From Mrakia gelida (Eukaryota; Basidiomycota; Tremellomycetes; Cystofilobasidiales; Mrakiaceae): a DNA stretch of 64,000 bases. The notes beneath the pieces were generated by a model. It worked only from the letters and a program-made list of their open reading frames with translations, did not search any database and had not been told where the DNA came from. The stretch spans positions 620,001 to 684,000 of the forward strand of contig BRON01000002.1 of assembly GCA_024345305.1 (NCBI GenBank). The letters are read 5' to 3'. How positions within the stretch are numbered: position 1 is the first letter of the stretch; the number at the start of each line of letters is the position of its first letter. The position numbers and the translations under genes were made by a program. This document shows positions 34,015-46,500 of this stretch, piece by piece.

Positions 34015-34153
34015 CTTAAGGCGTCGAGGGAGGGTCGTGAGTGTTGTTGGAAAGGAAGCGCGTTTTCGACCTCTCTTCTGATGTCCCCCAACGATCAAGA
34101 GCTCAGCAACCGCCTTTTCGCTTCCGAGGACCTCAACATCATCTCTCAGCTGG
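34015..34153. promoter_or_regulatory. Bidirectional promoter region Swd1 / F-box-like gene, with uORF
   Basis: 139 bp separate the start codons. A 37-codon plus-strand frame starting at 34081 runs to a TGA at 34192-34194 and overlaps the F-box start in another frame; if transcribed it would be an upstream ORF. Confidence 0.45.
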
Positions 34154-35422
34154 ATGTTAGAAGCTCATCTTCCCTCTCCGAGGGTTCCGAATGAAATCCT
34201 GCTAGCCGTCCTCACCTTGTCAACACCCTCGACTCTCGCGACCTTCAGCCAGGTATCGATGACCTGTCTTGAGCTCTCCTCGCCTCTCCTCTACCACAAC
34301 GTCACCCTTCGCAGCATCAGACAGGAGTCTATGTTCTTTCAAGAACCCGTAGGTCGATTTCAAGTCGCGTTCTCCAACTTTAAAGGGCGAGAGAAGGACT
34401 TCTCCGCTGTTGAGCTCGAGCTCACCTCTCCTTCCCTTCCTCTCTCCCTCCCCTCCAGGATCCCTTACCTCCTTCATCCCCTCACCTTCTACCCTACACC
34501 TCCCGCTCCCAAACCAAACACCTCACCCTCAATTTCCCCGTCCCTGCCAACCGAAAAGCCCTCTCCGCCTTCCAGCAAGCCTCCCTCCCAACCTACCCAT
34601 CTCCCCACCTCCCTCCCTCCGGTCCCCTCCTCCTCGACTCCTACTCCAACCCTCACGGCCATTCCTCCTGCCAACACCTCCTCAACCCAACCACCATCAT
34701 CCTCTCCTCTTTCCCCGAACACCCAACCATCCTCATGGCCGTCAAATCCAAACCGCTAAACGACCATCTCGCTCCTCGCGGATGGACTCGTCTTCGCGAA
34801 GTCGTCCTCGAGGGGTTCGTTCCCTCCGACGGACCTCTCCCGAGGGAATGGGCGCGGGAAGAAGGAGGGAGGGATCTGAGAGTGACGATTGATCTGAGGA
34901 GGATCGAGGGGAAGGTGAAGCCTAGGATCCTGAAGGGCTCGTGTCAGAAGTTGGTCGAAGGTTGGGCGAAGCAGTTGAGTCAGGCTGGAGGGCACAGAGG
35001 GAGGATCTGTGTCGCGACGGAGGTGATTGAAGAGGATTTTGGGGTGGCGATAGAGGAGGTGAGGAAGACGTGCGAGGTGGGATCGTTGATGTGGGAGGAG
35101 TTGGGGAAGTTGGAGGTTGAGGTGAGGGAGGTGAGTCTGTCGGTCGTTCGCGTCTTTGTTTCCTTTATCTCGTTCCCTCACCATCGTCGTTGTCGTCTTC
35201 GTCTGACTTCCACGTCTTTGATATGAACAGCTTCTGGTTCTGATGCCTCCGTCGCCCATCCCAGTAGAGCCGGAGCCAGAGCCAGAGCCTTACGTCTCAA
35301 ATGTTGCCCGTCGGAAGTTGGCGATCCAACGGCTTGCCCTTGCTCGTCGCTCCCACCTCAGCAATCTCAACGCGTCTGGGCCCTCCTCCTCAAGCAACCA
35401 CCCTCCAGACTCGCACATCTAG
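34154..35422 (+). CDS. F-box-like domain protein
   Basis: Three exons (34154-34348, 34459-35130, 35231-35422) encode 352 residues. The N-terminus VPNEILLAVLTLSTPSTLAT followed by SQVSMTCLELSSPLLYHNV has the pattern of fungal F-box-like proteins (short amphipathic helices, then a line reading LLYHNVTL). The rest resembles the degenerate repeat part of such proteins (SQTKHLTLNFPV, RGWTRLREVVLEGFVP). Likely role: substrate adaptor of an SCF-type ubiquitin ligase, which is inference from family. The C-terminal exon has a short EPEPEPEP run and a basic helix. It is convergent with the Snf5 gene. Confidence 0.65.
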
Positions 35423-35971
35423 GACTGTGTATTTTGGGTCGCGGAGAGGGTCGATCGTTGCTCGTCGAGGAAGAGGGAAGACCAGACGCGTCGTCGAGCC
35501 GAGCTAGCTGAGTTCGTTGTTCGATTTGCTTTCGAGAGATCAAAAAGGAAGACGGAGAGGTTTTCATTCGTTTGACGTTGTATAGCAAGTTTATCAATGG
35601 GAGGAAATGTCGAGAAAGGAAAGACAAGAGGGGGAAACGGGGAATGGCGCGCGGCGTGTAAGAGAAAGAAGAGAGAATCGAGAGAGCAGGGTTGAATGGA
35701 TGGAGAGTATGTACAACCGAGAAGCGTTCAGAGAGAGGAGAGAGAAAAAGATGTAGTATGGATAAAAGAGATGAAGAAAAGAAAGAAAGGAAGGAGAAGG
35801 AAGAGAGAGAGAGAGCAGAAACACACGCGTATCGAAACGAAAACGAAACGCAGACCCAGCCAACGAACAGTCGCGAACGACGCGACCCCGAACGAACAAA
35901 AGAACACAGAGAGAGAGAGAGATGGAGAGCTACTAGATACTACGTCGAAAAGAGAAGGAACGGGTGCTAGG
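35423..35971. other. Convergent 3' UTR region with GA repeats
   Basis: 549 bp between the stops of two convergent genes. It is strongly purine-rich on the plus strand, with AAAGAAAGAAAGG and GAGAGAGAGA runs at 35765-35925. No gene seen. Confidence 0.45.
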
Positions 35972-38900
35972 CTAAGCCTTCTCCTTCCTCGTGTTGACAG
36001 CCGTTCGATGGTTCCTGTTGTTGAGGTGAACGGTGAAGTTGTCGAGGAGGGGACCGGGTCCTGGGTCGTAGATCTTTCCTGGGCAGTCGAGCTGGAGATC
36101 GAAAGGGAAGAGAAAAAAGGGAATGAGGGTCGAGTCAGTTCGAGAGGAAAGGAGCGACGAGGCGACGAGACAAAGGCGAAGGAGGGGAGGGGAGGAAGGA
36201 CGACTCGACTCACGCATTTGATCCTCCACTCCGCTGGAGCTCCCGGAGCTCTCACCTCGGACGACTTCCTAGGTTTCGGCACGACGCTGAAGTTGTCGTC
36301 GGGGTACCTCCTTCGAAGAGCGTCGGCGGCGGCGGTGAGCCACGAGGGAGGCTGAACGAACGACAACGAAACGAAACGAGGGAGGAAAGGAGGGGACGAG
36401 TCAGTCGACGAGCCTTCTCTCCTCTCAAAAAGCTCTCAAAGCGCACCGGTCCGAACGGAGCATAACTCACCTGCTGACCCGAAGCCGACGAAGTCGAAAC
36501 CGACGGCGAAGCCGAAGCCTTCACGCTCAAACTCGGCGAAGTCAACGGCAGACCCGACGCCTTCCTCGACGACGAGACCTTGTCCGACCTCGGCGAGGGT
36601 AGCGCAACGCTCGGTACGTCGTCCGAAGGGAGTTCCTTGTCCTTCTGCAGTCCAGGTGTAGCGGAGAGTTCCGACGACGACGAATCGGGACTGGCGACGT
36701 CGTGGAACGACAAAGGAGATCCTCCGTCCTTGTCTGCTGCCTGCTTGGAAGGCGAGGGAGCTCCGGATCCGTTTTGAGAAGCCCTCTGACTTGAACGAGT
36801 CTTGGATTCCTCGCCTCCCTTGACGAGTCCTGAGGCTCGAGACGACGCGTCGGGAGTGCCCTGAGCGGAACTGAGTCCAGCGTCCGAGTTTCGAGTTCCT
36901 CGCCTTGGTCGCTCGATCGTGGGTGGTGCTGGAGGAGCTGAGGTGTCTCCTCTCCGACTCCGAGTGCTGGTAGCGGTGGTGGGTCGAGGAGGGGTGGGAG
37001 CCTTCGAGGACGATGCTGGAGGAGCGGGAGGAGGAGGAGCTTGCTGGGATCGCTGCTGCTGGTCTCGTTGTTGCTGTTGCTGTTGTTGCTGCTGCTGTTG
37101 CTGTTGGTGGTGCTGCTGAGCCTGCTGCTGCTGTTGTTGTTGCTGCTGCTGCTGAGGAGTGAGAGCGTGTTGAGATCCTCCTTGCCGCGACGACGATGCG
37201 GCGAGGGGATCAAAAGATTGGTTCTGCTGGAGTTGGGAGGGGTGGAAGTTCTGGCCGTAAGGGTTGCTCGCCTGCTGGGGAGGATACGACGGATGCTGTC
37301 CCTGCTGCTGCTGAGGATGATGACCGTTCGACGACCGGTTGGGCAGCGGTGTCGACGAGTAGGGAGTCGAAGCCTGCTGCTGCTGCTGCTGGTAAGGGTT
37401 CTGGGTCGGGTGTCCTGCCTGCTGAGGATGCTGAAAGCCGCTGTTGTAGGGAGTACTGCTCGACTGGGACGACGAGGGCTGATGAGGATGGTGGTTCGAC
37501 GACGTCGACGACGTGGGAGCGACCTGGTGACTCTTCTCCCTCTTCCTTTCCACAGGAGGAGGAGTAGGACTTCTCCGCGAAGGGTTATCGTACTCGTCGA
37601 TGAAGTCCTCCTTCGCAATGGAAGCGATGTGAGCGGAGGCGGCGAGGGCGGCAGCTCGCCTCGAAGTCTTGACGATGACGGGAGGACTTGGAGGAGCTGG
37701 CATCGACGTTCCGGGAGGTCCGGGCGCTGGGATGGGGAGTCCCGAATGGTCGACGGGGCCTGGTCGACCGATCGAAGGGATCGTCCTCTTGGTCTTGTTC
37801 GGTTCTCGTTCTGGGAGGGCGACTCCTCGACGACCCTTGGTTTGACGCTTCTTCCTTCGAAGCTCCTTCTCTCGTTCCTTCTCGGCCTTCTCGATGTCCG
37901 CATCGTCGAGCTCTTGGAGCTGAGGAGTAAACGACGAGCTGGAGACGTCCTCGGTTCGGATGGCGGTGGTGACGGGAGGGAGGAAGGCGAGTCGAAGCTC
38001 CTCGTCGAGGATGGCGGTTCCGTCGAAGGGATGTCCGACGAGGATGAGCGACTTGAGGTACGAGAAGCACTGCTCTCGGATGTCGTGAGCGATGGCAGTC
38101 CTGGAGGAAAATGTAAAGAACGATCGTCAGTAAGGGGAACGACACGAAAGACGAAGGAATGCGAGACGAAAAGACGAGCGACTCACCTGAACTCTCCAGC
38201 GAGACCAAGATCGGCAGCCATCACCTCCGCGAACTCCTCAACAGCTGAATCAGGTCCGTTCGCATCCCATTCGAAGGTGTCCTTGAGGTTGACTCGTCCG
38301 TAGGTGATGTCGATCTGTTCGAGAGCGCGAGAAGAAACGAGACGCGTCAGAATCGTTCCTCCTTCAAGTCGAGGAAGAGAGCTCGCCACTCACCTGAATC
38401 GTGATCCTCATCTCGTCGTGTCCAAACTCAGTCCCACTCTTCGGTCCCAACTCTCCAACCGTCATCGGCCTCTCCGCCTTCGGAGCCTCGTCCTCCTCCT
38501 CGTCCTTCTCGTCGTCGCTATCCACCACTCGTCCCTTCCCCTTTCCTCCTCCCGCTCCAGCTCCTCCAGCAACGACTCCGTTCGCAAGAACCTTGGCCGT
38601 CGCAGCTTTTCGTCCCAAGCTCTTCCCCTCAGCCTTGATCTTGTTCCACCACTTCTCCTCGTCCTCCTCGAGTTTGCCTCGCGTCGACATGACTCCCTCG
38701 AGCGCGAAGCTTCGAGTGGATCGAGCGAGGAGATCCTTGTACTCGGTGACTTGGTCGTTGATGGCGGTGACGATCTTGAGTCGGAAGTGGGAGGGGAGGT
38801 GGAAGTCGTCGATGAGGGTTTGGGCGAACATGTCGGGGGTGACGAGAGGATCTGAAGGCGAGAGAAGAGGGAGACGCGGAGGTCAGCTCGAGCGAGGAAG

Positions 38901-41425
38901 AGGGCGCGACTCGAGAAGAGAGCTTGAGACTACTGACCAGAAGCGTTCCATGTGAACGTATCCCTGAACTTGAAAGGGTCGTAGTCGATCTCGAGTCGAA
39001 TGGGAACGAGTTGCTCCTCCTTGTCGGCGACCTGCTTCATCTCAGCCTTCGTGCTGTTGTTCGAGCAAAAAACGAAGAGCTCAGCTTTCCGTTTCTCCTC
39101 CCGTCCTCACCGACCCGAACTCGAGAACGATAAGAACTCACAATCTAACCTCCTTCCTACCTCTCCTCTCCTCCCTCTTCGCCTTCTTCGCCTCCGGCCA
39201 AACCAACCCAAAGCTATCCAACCCAGCTCTGTCTCCTTCCCAATCCGCTCTCCTCTTCCCTCCATCACCCTCCCACCACCCAGGCTCCGTCTTCCTTCCG
39301 ATCCCTCGTCCAGCCTTCGACAGCTTCCCTTTGATCAACTGCCTCTGCTCCGCGACTTGGGTGAGGTACTTCTTGTCCTTCTCGATCCAGCTCTGGACGT
39401 GGACGATCTCCTTCTTGGTGATCTCTGGCAGAGCTCCGCCGAACGTCGGGTCGGTCATCTCGAGTTTCGCGGGGAGGAGAGGTTGAACGAAGGTCGTTGG
39501 GAGGGTCGAAGGATGGATGGATCCGGTCCATTCTGGAGGCGAGGCTGGACGGGTTGGGATGGGTCGAGACGGAGGAGGAGGGAGGAGAGCGAGACCGCCG
39601 AGGGAAGGATGGGAGTTGGCGTTGTTGAACGAGACGGGAGTAGGCGTAGCTGGAGCTTGCATCCCCGAACGGCCGAGCGAGCCAGGAGGGAAGAAGTTGG
39701 GAGGGAGAACGGCGGAGGTGGGAGTGGAATGGTTGATGTTGAGGTTGTTGGACGAGGACGACGACGAGCGACCTTTCGAAGGCATCACCATGCCAGGAGC
39801 TCCTCCCATCCCTCCAGCACCTCCTCCTCCAGAAGGAGTCTGTCCGAACGAGGTCCTCCTCCCCGTAGGATCAGGAGCGGATCCAGGCATGCCAGGAACT
39901 CCCTCGCCTTGCCTCTTCGACGCGAACATCATCTTCGCGATCGTCGCGAGCAGGTTCGGCTGATCCTTGTAGATCATCTGAAGAGCTGCTGGGTTGTTGG
40001 CGTACGGTCGGTGCTGAGGTGGAAGGCTGTTGGCTTCGAAGAAGTTCGGGAGGTTCGGGTTGGGAGGAGGGAGGGAGAGACCGCTCGAGGATTGACGACC
40101 GTGGTTGTTTTGGTTGGAGGAAGACGAGGAGGAAGGAGGAAGACCTGGGATCTGGCCGTTGGGTGATGGGTTGGGGAAGGAAGAGGAGGAGGAGGATCGC
40201 TGTTGTTGAGGGATGTTGGAGTAGGGAGATCCTTGATGGTTAGGGAAACCTCCAGGCGAAGACTGAGATTGAGACTGCTGCAGATGTTGCTGTTGAGCTT
40301 GAAGTCGCTGAGCCATGAACGCAGCCTATACACGAGAACAAAAGGGAAGAGTCAGCACGAGTCTCGAGCAGCGCATATAGCTTGATCCGGAGCAGAAAAG
40401 GGGAGGAGATGGATGGAACGCGACGTCGAAGGGAGAAGGAAAGAGAGGAAGGAGAAGGAGAAGTCGAGCTCACCTGAAGCTGTTGCTGCTGCTGCTGCTG
40501 GTTCATCTGCCCCGGGAACCCGTTCGTCAAAGCACTGAGATCGTATCCTCCCATCGCCATCGGGTTGGGTCTCGACTGCTGAGCAGGAGAAGGGACGGAA
40601 GCGTTCGCGACCAAAGGACTCCCTGTCGCTCCTCCTGGTCCGGTCGACGCTCGATGTTTCCGTTTCGACGAGGGACGAGGGGAGGCTGTCGAGGCTGGCG
40701 GGAGCATCTGAGACTGCTGAGGGAACGCGTTGTTGTTCGAAGACGAGGATGAGGGGTTCTGCTGCTGTTGCTGCTGAGGGTAGGGAGATGGTGAACCCAT
40801 GAAGGGAGCCGCGTTGGATTGTTGGGAGAGGGAGGAGTGAGAGCGATGAGGAGCTTGGGAGGGATGAGATTGTTGTTGGGGAGTTCCGTAGTTGGAGTAA
40901 GGGGACATTCCGTTTGGGAAGGACTGGTTGTGGGAGGTGGATGGCGAGTTGAAGGATGTTGAAGAGGAGGATGGAGGGAAAGACGAGGTTCCGTTGGACG
41001 TGTCTCCTCCTCCTCCCTGTTGAGGCCATCCTCCTCCCTGCTGCTGCTGCTGAGGTTGACGGAACCCTTGCTGAAGGAGGTGAGGAGGGATAGATCCGTA
41101 TCCTTGCCCTTGCTGACCTCCGTTCTGCTGCTGCTGTTGCTGGTACTGCAGTTGCTGCAAGGGAGGGAGGGGAGGGGAGGGGAGGAAGGAAGGGAAGGAG
41201 GAGGAGGAGGAAGGTGATGTGGAAGGAGAGAGAAAGTCAGCTCCGAGCTCCTTCCTAAGATCTCTATCTCTGTTCTTGAGTACCCCTAGAAGTTGCAGTA
41301 TCTTGTCTATAACTTACCTGAGCTAAAAAGGCCTGTTGTTGAGCCAAGGAAGGGTTCTGTTGACCTGATTGATGGTTGGACGAGTGGCCAGCGAAGCCGG
41401 ACGGAGGAGCGTGATGACTCGACAT
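35972..41425 (-). CDS. SNF5: SWI/SNF chromatin-remodelling subunit Snf5 (SMARCB1 family), polyQ-rich
   Basis: Nine exons (41425-41318, 41154-40474, 40325-39142, 39053-38938, 38851-38394, 38314-38187, 38100-36471, 36351-36214, 36091-35972) sum to 1,520 residues. The SNF5 core has the two repeats: LVPIRLEIDYDPFKFRDTFTW with PDMFAQTLIDDFHLP, and IQIDITYGRVNLKDTFEWDA with EFAEVMAADLGLAGEF. A conserved C-terminal block follows (EWRIKCLDCPGKIYDPGPGP, VHLNNRNHR). Long Gln-rich and Ser/Pro-rich low-complexity regions flank the core on both sides, including Gln tracts coded by mixed CAG/CAA near 37040-37155. The protein is nuclear and positions the remodeller on the nucleosome acidic patch. The large size comes from the disordered arms. 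Open frames on the opposite strand of the Gln tracts (poly-Leu) are shadows. Confidence 0.93.
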
Positions 41426-42778
41426 CTGCTACCAGAGAGAGAGGGGAGGCGGAGATGGGGGATGGATGGGTTGTAGTCGAGAGAAAAACCGAAAAGTAAT
41501 CGTCCAGTCGATCACGTAGAAACCTTGGGAGCCAGGGGAGAGAGCTCGTCGGTATACGAGAAGAACGACGCTGCGGGAGGGGTCCGTTCTTTGAACTCGC
41601 TCCTTTTGATGAGAGAGAGGAAGAAGGGAGGGAGGGAAGGGGAAGAGAGAGAGAAGAAGGAGGTGTAGATGGGCGAGAAAGGGAGGATCTCCTGGCGGAC
41701 TCTGAATCCCTAAAACGGTCGGGGGGGGGGGGGGGGGAGAGGAGGTGGGTGGAGGGGGAGAAGGAGGGGAGAGCGAGTCGTCGACGCAAGCGAGCGAGCG
41801 AGCTTTGGGCGAGAGGAAGGGAGAGCTCGTCCACTTTCGGACTCGTTGCTCTTTTGCTTCTTCTTTCCATCGTGTCCCTCTGTTTCCTGCACTTTCGATC
41901 TTCTCCCTGTCGTCAGCCCTTATCTGAACGGTTCCTCGTCTATCTCTTAATCTAGGGTTCCCGAAAAAGGCGAGGCTCGTCCGTCTTGACCTGACCACCG
42001 CCCTCCCTTGACTCAGTGGCGCCCCGGACTCTTTACCGTCGTCAAACTTTCCTCGAACCGATTCGGAACCAACCAAACCCATCAAGGGGATCTTAACCTT
42101 CCCCTCTACTAGATACGACTTGTCGAAAAAGAAGCAAGAGAAAGCAGAAGGAGGGAAAGGAGCGAGAAGGGACGAGACGCGTTCGAACAGAATCGGTTCC
42201 GTGTCCCTGTCTTTCAACCTTCGCTCGTTTGCGCCGGACCGACTTGCGATTCGTTTTGTCGCATGCAAGACGCGTGCGTGCGAAGGCTGCCTTGGGCGAG
42301 AAAAGAGGGCGTCCTTGAACGTGACTCGTCATCACAAACACAAGAGGCCCGACGCGAGAAGACCGGATTTCCCCCACCCTTCTTCCCCCTCCTTCCCACC
42401 CAAGCCTTCTTTTTTTTCGATCTAGAGCTCGAACGTACCCTATTCCTTGTTAGGAGACCCCCTCTGAACGCTGGAGAAGGTCGATTCTCGAAGAAACGAG
42501 TCGAGAAGAAGCGACTTCACCCGTCGTCCCCTTTCATCTTCCCTCGCTCAATCTTCCCTTCAGCTGCCTGAGCTCGTCAGCTTCCTCCTCCCCAACAACC
42601 CTTCAGCGCTCTCCCTTCCTTGCTTTCAAAGCTCACCAAGCTCGGCCCCCCTCAGAATACTTTCTGAGACTGGAGAAGGAGGGCAACCCTCCGCGATCGA
42701 GTCCGCGGAGCGAACCTGACCTGACCGAATCCTCTCTTGCCCGCCACGCACGAACCAAGCTTCCCATCAAGAACGAGA
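41426..42778. other. Long intergenic region with 17-G tract
   Basis: 1.35 kb upstream of the Snf5 start. A run of 17 G on the plus strand lies at 41721-41737 (C on the sense strand of Snf5), about 300 bp upstream of its ATG, in purine-rich surroundings. The remainder has scattered short open frames but no splice-supported gene. Confidence 0.45.
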
Positions 42779-43140
42779 TCAAGACTGCTGGTTCGACAGA
42801 GGGAGGCGAAAGTCACAGGGAGAAAGCCAATCATGGGCTTGGGTTTCCCTCGATTCGTCCTCGTCGTCGGTCTTGATCTTCAACGCGTCGAAGCGGCTCT
42901 TCCTGCAACGCATGTCGCAATGTTTCGCCTTCAGAGCCTCTTCTGGAGTTGGTATAGAGACGATGGAAGGTGGGAAAAAACAGGACGAACCTCGCGTGCT
43001 GCAGAAGACGTCGACTTTCTCCGCACGTTTCTCCTCTCGCCGCGCCGTCAGTCTCCCCTGTTGACAACTTCGTTCTCGTCTCGTCTATTATCCGCGAGAC
43101 AGAGGATGTTACGACGAACGAAGTCCCTGTCGACGACCTT
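42779..43140 (-). CDS. Unrecognised small spliced gene, 3' part
   Basis: Three exons can be joined in phase on the minus strand: one ending at 43120 (HPKVVDRDF), 43057-42991 (GRLTARREEKRAEKVDVFCS) and 42942-42779 (EEALKAKHCDMRCRKSRF, IKTDDEDESRETQAHDWL, ending SNQQS-stop). Both introns open with GTTCGT and end in CAG. The product is charged with four spaced cysteines, which might bind metal. I do not recognise it. Upstream of 43140 the model is uncertain: the same frame stays open but includes intron-like stretches. It lies between Snf5 and CENP-C on the same strand. Confidence 0.4.
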
Positions 43141-43594
43141 GGGGTGGATGAACGAGAACGAAAGCAAATGAAAGCTGAGCACGAAGACCTCGACCAGCGA
43201 CGCGTCGTCGTCGTCGCTCTCGAGCGCTCGTCTTCCCTCGCTCGCGTTTCGACACTCAGAGACAGATGAGTACGACCAGGAGTCATTAGAGAAGAAGAAA
43301 CCGAGCCGAGAAAACGAACTCGAAGATAGAAAAGAGTCGGAGAGCGAGAAGAGAGGTATGTGATGCCGTCTCTCTCGAACGAGAGAGAAGAAGAGAAGAG
43401 CAGAGAGAAAGCGAACGAGGTAGGGAGAGAGGACATGAGCGAAAAAGTAAACGCGATGGAGAAAGAGAAGAAAGATAACGCCCAAGAGATGAGGAAGGAA
43501 AGAAAGAAAGAACACAAAAGATCGAAAGCGAAACGCGAACCAAAACGAAGATCGAGAAGAGACAACGACACCCAACCATCCTCCCTCGACGTTT

Positions 43595-46500
43595 TCATCG
43601 ACCTCCCTTCTTCTTCCCGTTGGCAGCCTTCGCGGCTGGTCCTGCTCCCGAGCGAGCTGCGACAGACTTGGCTTTGGCAGGGGCGGCGGCGACGGGAGCG
43701 GGAGCGACGTCCTCCTCGTCTGCGGCCATCTTCCTAGCTTGAGCGAAGAAGAGCTTGGCTGGACGGTGAGAGATGGTATGGAGAGAATATTGGTTGCCTG
43801 GAGGAGAGAGGAGCCAAAGAGGGACGGGAGAGGGAATAGTCAGCACGAGCGAGAAAAGACGACGAGAAGAGAGAAGACGAGACGGAGGGAAGGGCAAGAC
43901 GAACCTCGAGGAACCATGAACTGTCCTCCCGGAGCCATGGTAAACGAGGAACGATGGACCTTGACGGTGACGGCTCCTTCGATGACGTAGAAGAGCTGTG
44001 GAGGAGGGGAGAGAAGAACGGAGGAGGGAGGGAGGGACGAAGGTCAGCCGAGAGTCGACGCGGGACGAAAACGAGAACGAGGAGACGAAAACGAACGTAA
44101 GTGTTGTCCTTAGTGGGTTTGCTGGGCTTTTCTCCACCAACGGGGATCTCGAGCATACCGGCAGCGACGAAGCTGGCGTCTCCGAAGACCTTCTGGAACT
44201 TGAAGCTGTTCGGGTCTCCAGGCATCGTTCGGTACTCGAGGAGATGGGAGGGGAAGGCGATTCCTGGATGAGCGAACGAAAGCAATGGAAGAAGGTCAGT
44301 AAGAGAAAGGGTAGGCCAAGATGATGAAGGGGAAGAGGTCGAGAAACGAGGGCGTGAGGAGAGAAGGAAGACGAGACTCACGTCGTTCGATCTCGGTCTT
44401 GCTCGCGTAGTCCATCACCACTCCATGCTCGACCGTATCCGCATCCCAACCAAACTCAGGTGGTACACCATCGTTCCTTCCTCCGTCGCTCCCACTGTCT
44501 TCCTCGTCGTGCTCCCTCTTGGGCTTCCTCGCCGTCTTGGGCTTGACGGACATCGACCTTCCTCGTCCAGCAGCGGCGCCGAGTCGTTTGACCTCCTCCT
44601 TGGGTAGACGAAGGACCTCCTTGACGATGGGGACGACTCCCCGTCCGGATTCTCGTCGACCGTAGACGAGCTTCTCTCCTCGCCAGTACTCGAGAGGCTC
44701 GAAGCGTTTTCGTTTGCTTCGACGCGATCCAGTTCCGTCGTCGGATTCGTCGGACATGTCAGCCAGACCTGAGGCAGGGAAACGGGAAGGAGAAGAGTCA
44801 GAAGAAAGTTCCTTAGGAGAACAGAAGGACGACGACGGTTCGAGATCGAGAAGAGAAGCGAAGGACTCACGTTTCCTCGTTGGCGAAGCAGGCTTCTTCT
44901 TCTGAGCCTTGGGCTTGGGGACGGCCTTCTCCTTGCCCTTTCCTTTCTTCGACGAAGCCGCCACAGGTTCCTCTTCCTCCTCGACTGGCTCCTCCTCGTC
45001 CCCCTCCTCGTCTTGAGGAACGTCGTCTCCTTGAGTGTCGTAGTCGTCCATCCCTCCCATGCCGTCCTCTGCCTCGTCCTCCTCCTCCACGGCAGCCACC
45101 GACACCTTGCCCTTCCCCTTTCCAGCCTTTTTGCTAGGTCCAGCTCGGATCTGCTGCTCCTCCTCCTCTTCCTCGTCGTCCTCGTTGGCGTTGGTCGTCG
45201 TCTGAGTGACGTCCTCCTCGTCGTACTCGGGTTGAGGATCGTACTCCTCTCGACCTTCGTCCGAGTAGGTTGGCGAGTTTCGGGTGACCTCGGTTCCAGC
45301 AGCTGAGGGTCTGAAGACCTTGCTCGGTCGACCTCTCGACATGGGTGAGGCAGCGTTCCTTCCGACTCCTACGTCCTCGTCCTCGTCGTCCATCGACATC
45401 GACTGATCCTGGATGTTCGGACTGGATTGACCGTTGGTGAGCTCGGAGAGACGAGTACGACCTGTACCGTTCGAGGTTCCTTGAGCTGCTGACTTCTTGG
45501 TGGATCGAGGACTCTGGGAGGCGGTGGAGGATCGGTGATGAGGGTTGGAGGGAGAAGGAGGAGCATGGGAGGAGCGACGGGCGACCGCGATAGGAATTCG
45601 GGAGGCTGAACCGTAAGGACTTTGGTTGTGAGAGTGAGATGGCGAAGGGAGAGCGTTGTATAGGCTGGCGGCGTCGGGTTGGGGAGTTCGTCGAGAAGAG
45701 GAGGAGGCGAGGTGAGGAGGAGGAGTGCCTGTGGGAGGAGGGACGCGTGAGGAAGGAAACGAAGAAGTGTGAGCTTCGATAACGTGAGAGGGAGGTCAAA
45801 AGGGCGAGCAAGGACTCACGTTTGACGGGAGGGAAGTACTGAGGCTTCACGAAGGTATCTAAGGACGCGAAAGGCGAAGGAAGAAGTCGAGTCAGCTCTC
45901 GTTCGCGTGTGGAGCGAGGATGGGACGCTCGCTCTCGGAACGCGAAGGAGGTCGGGAACTCGAACTCACCATCTCCCTCCTGGTTATCCTCGTCGTTCGC
46001 CTCGTTCACAGCGTTCTCCACATCCATCGAGCTTCCTCTTCCGTCTGATCCGTTTGCTTTTGTTGGTCCTGAGGGAGTTCCGGGTCCTCCGAGGGCGGCG
46101 AAGGAGGTCATTCGCGAGCTGGATGGTCCTCCTTGTTCTGGCGAGCGAAAGAAGTCGGTGATGTTCTCCATTCCGTCGGCACCCGAACGGGCGATATTGG
46201 TGGGCATAGCTTTCCCCGTCAAGCTGAGAGAGATAAGGTAAGGTGGGGAGAAGATGGGAGCCAGGAAGGGTGGCAGAAAGGACGAGGCGGAGGAGGAGGA
46301 AGGAAGGAGGAGAGAACGGTCAGCTTGACGTTTGTGCATCGAGAGATGTTTCTTCCAAACTACGTGGATCAGGAGGAGCCAATGTTTACGGAAACATAGT
46401 GCTGAAAGCCGAGCATGCTGGATGCTGGATGGTTGATGTAGAGGTGGAGGAGTCGTGAAGGCGAACGAGCCTCAACTTCCCTTCCTCCCTTCCTTTGGGC

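Noticed and set aside
37041..38303. A 420-codon plus-strand open frame starting with poly-Leu
   Set aside because: It is the reverse strand of the Snf5 Gln tracts and core. Snf5 homology and phased introns on the minus strand decide.
42737..43171. 144-codon plus-strand open frame
   Set aside because: Antisense to the phased minus-strand exons at 42779-43140; no splice signals or family match.
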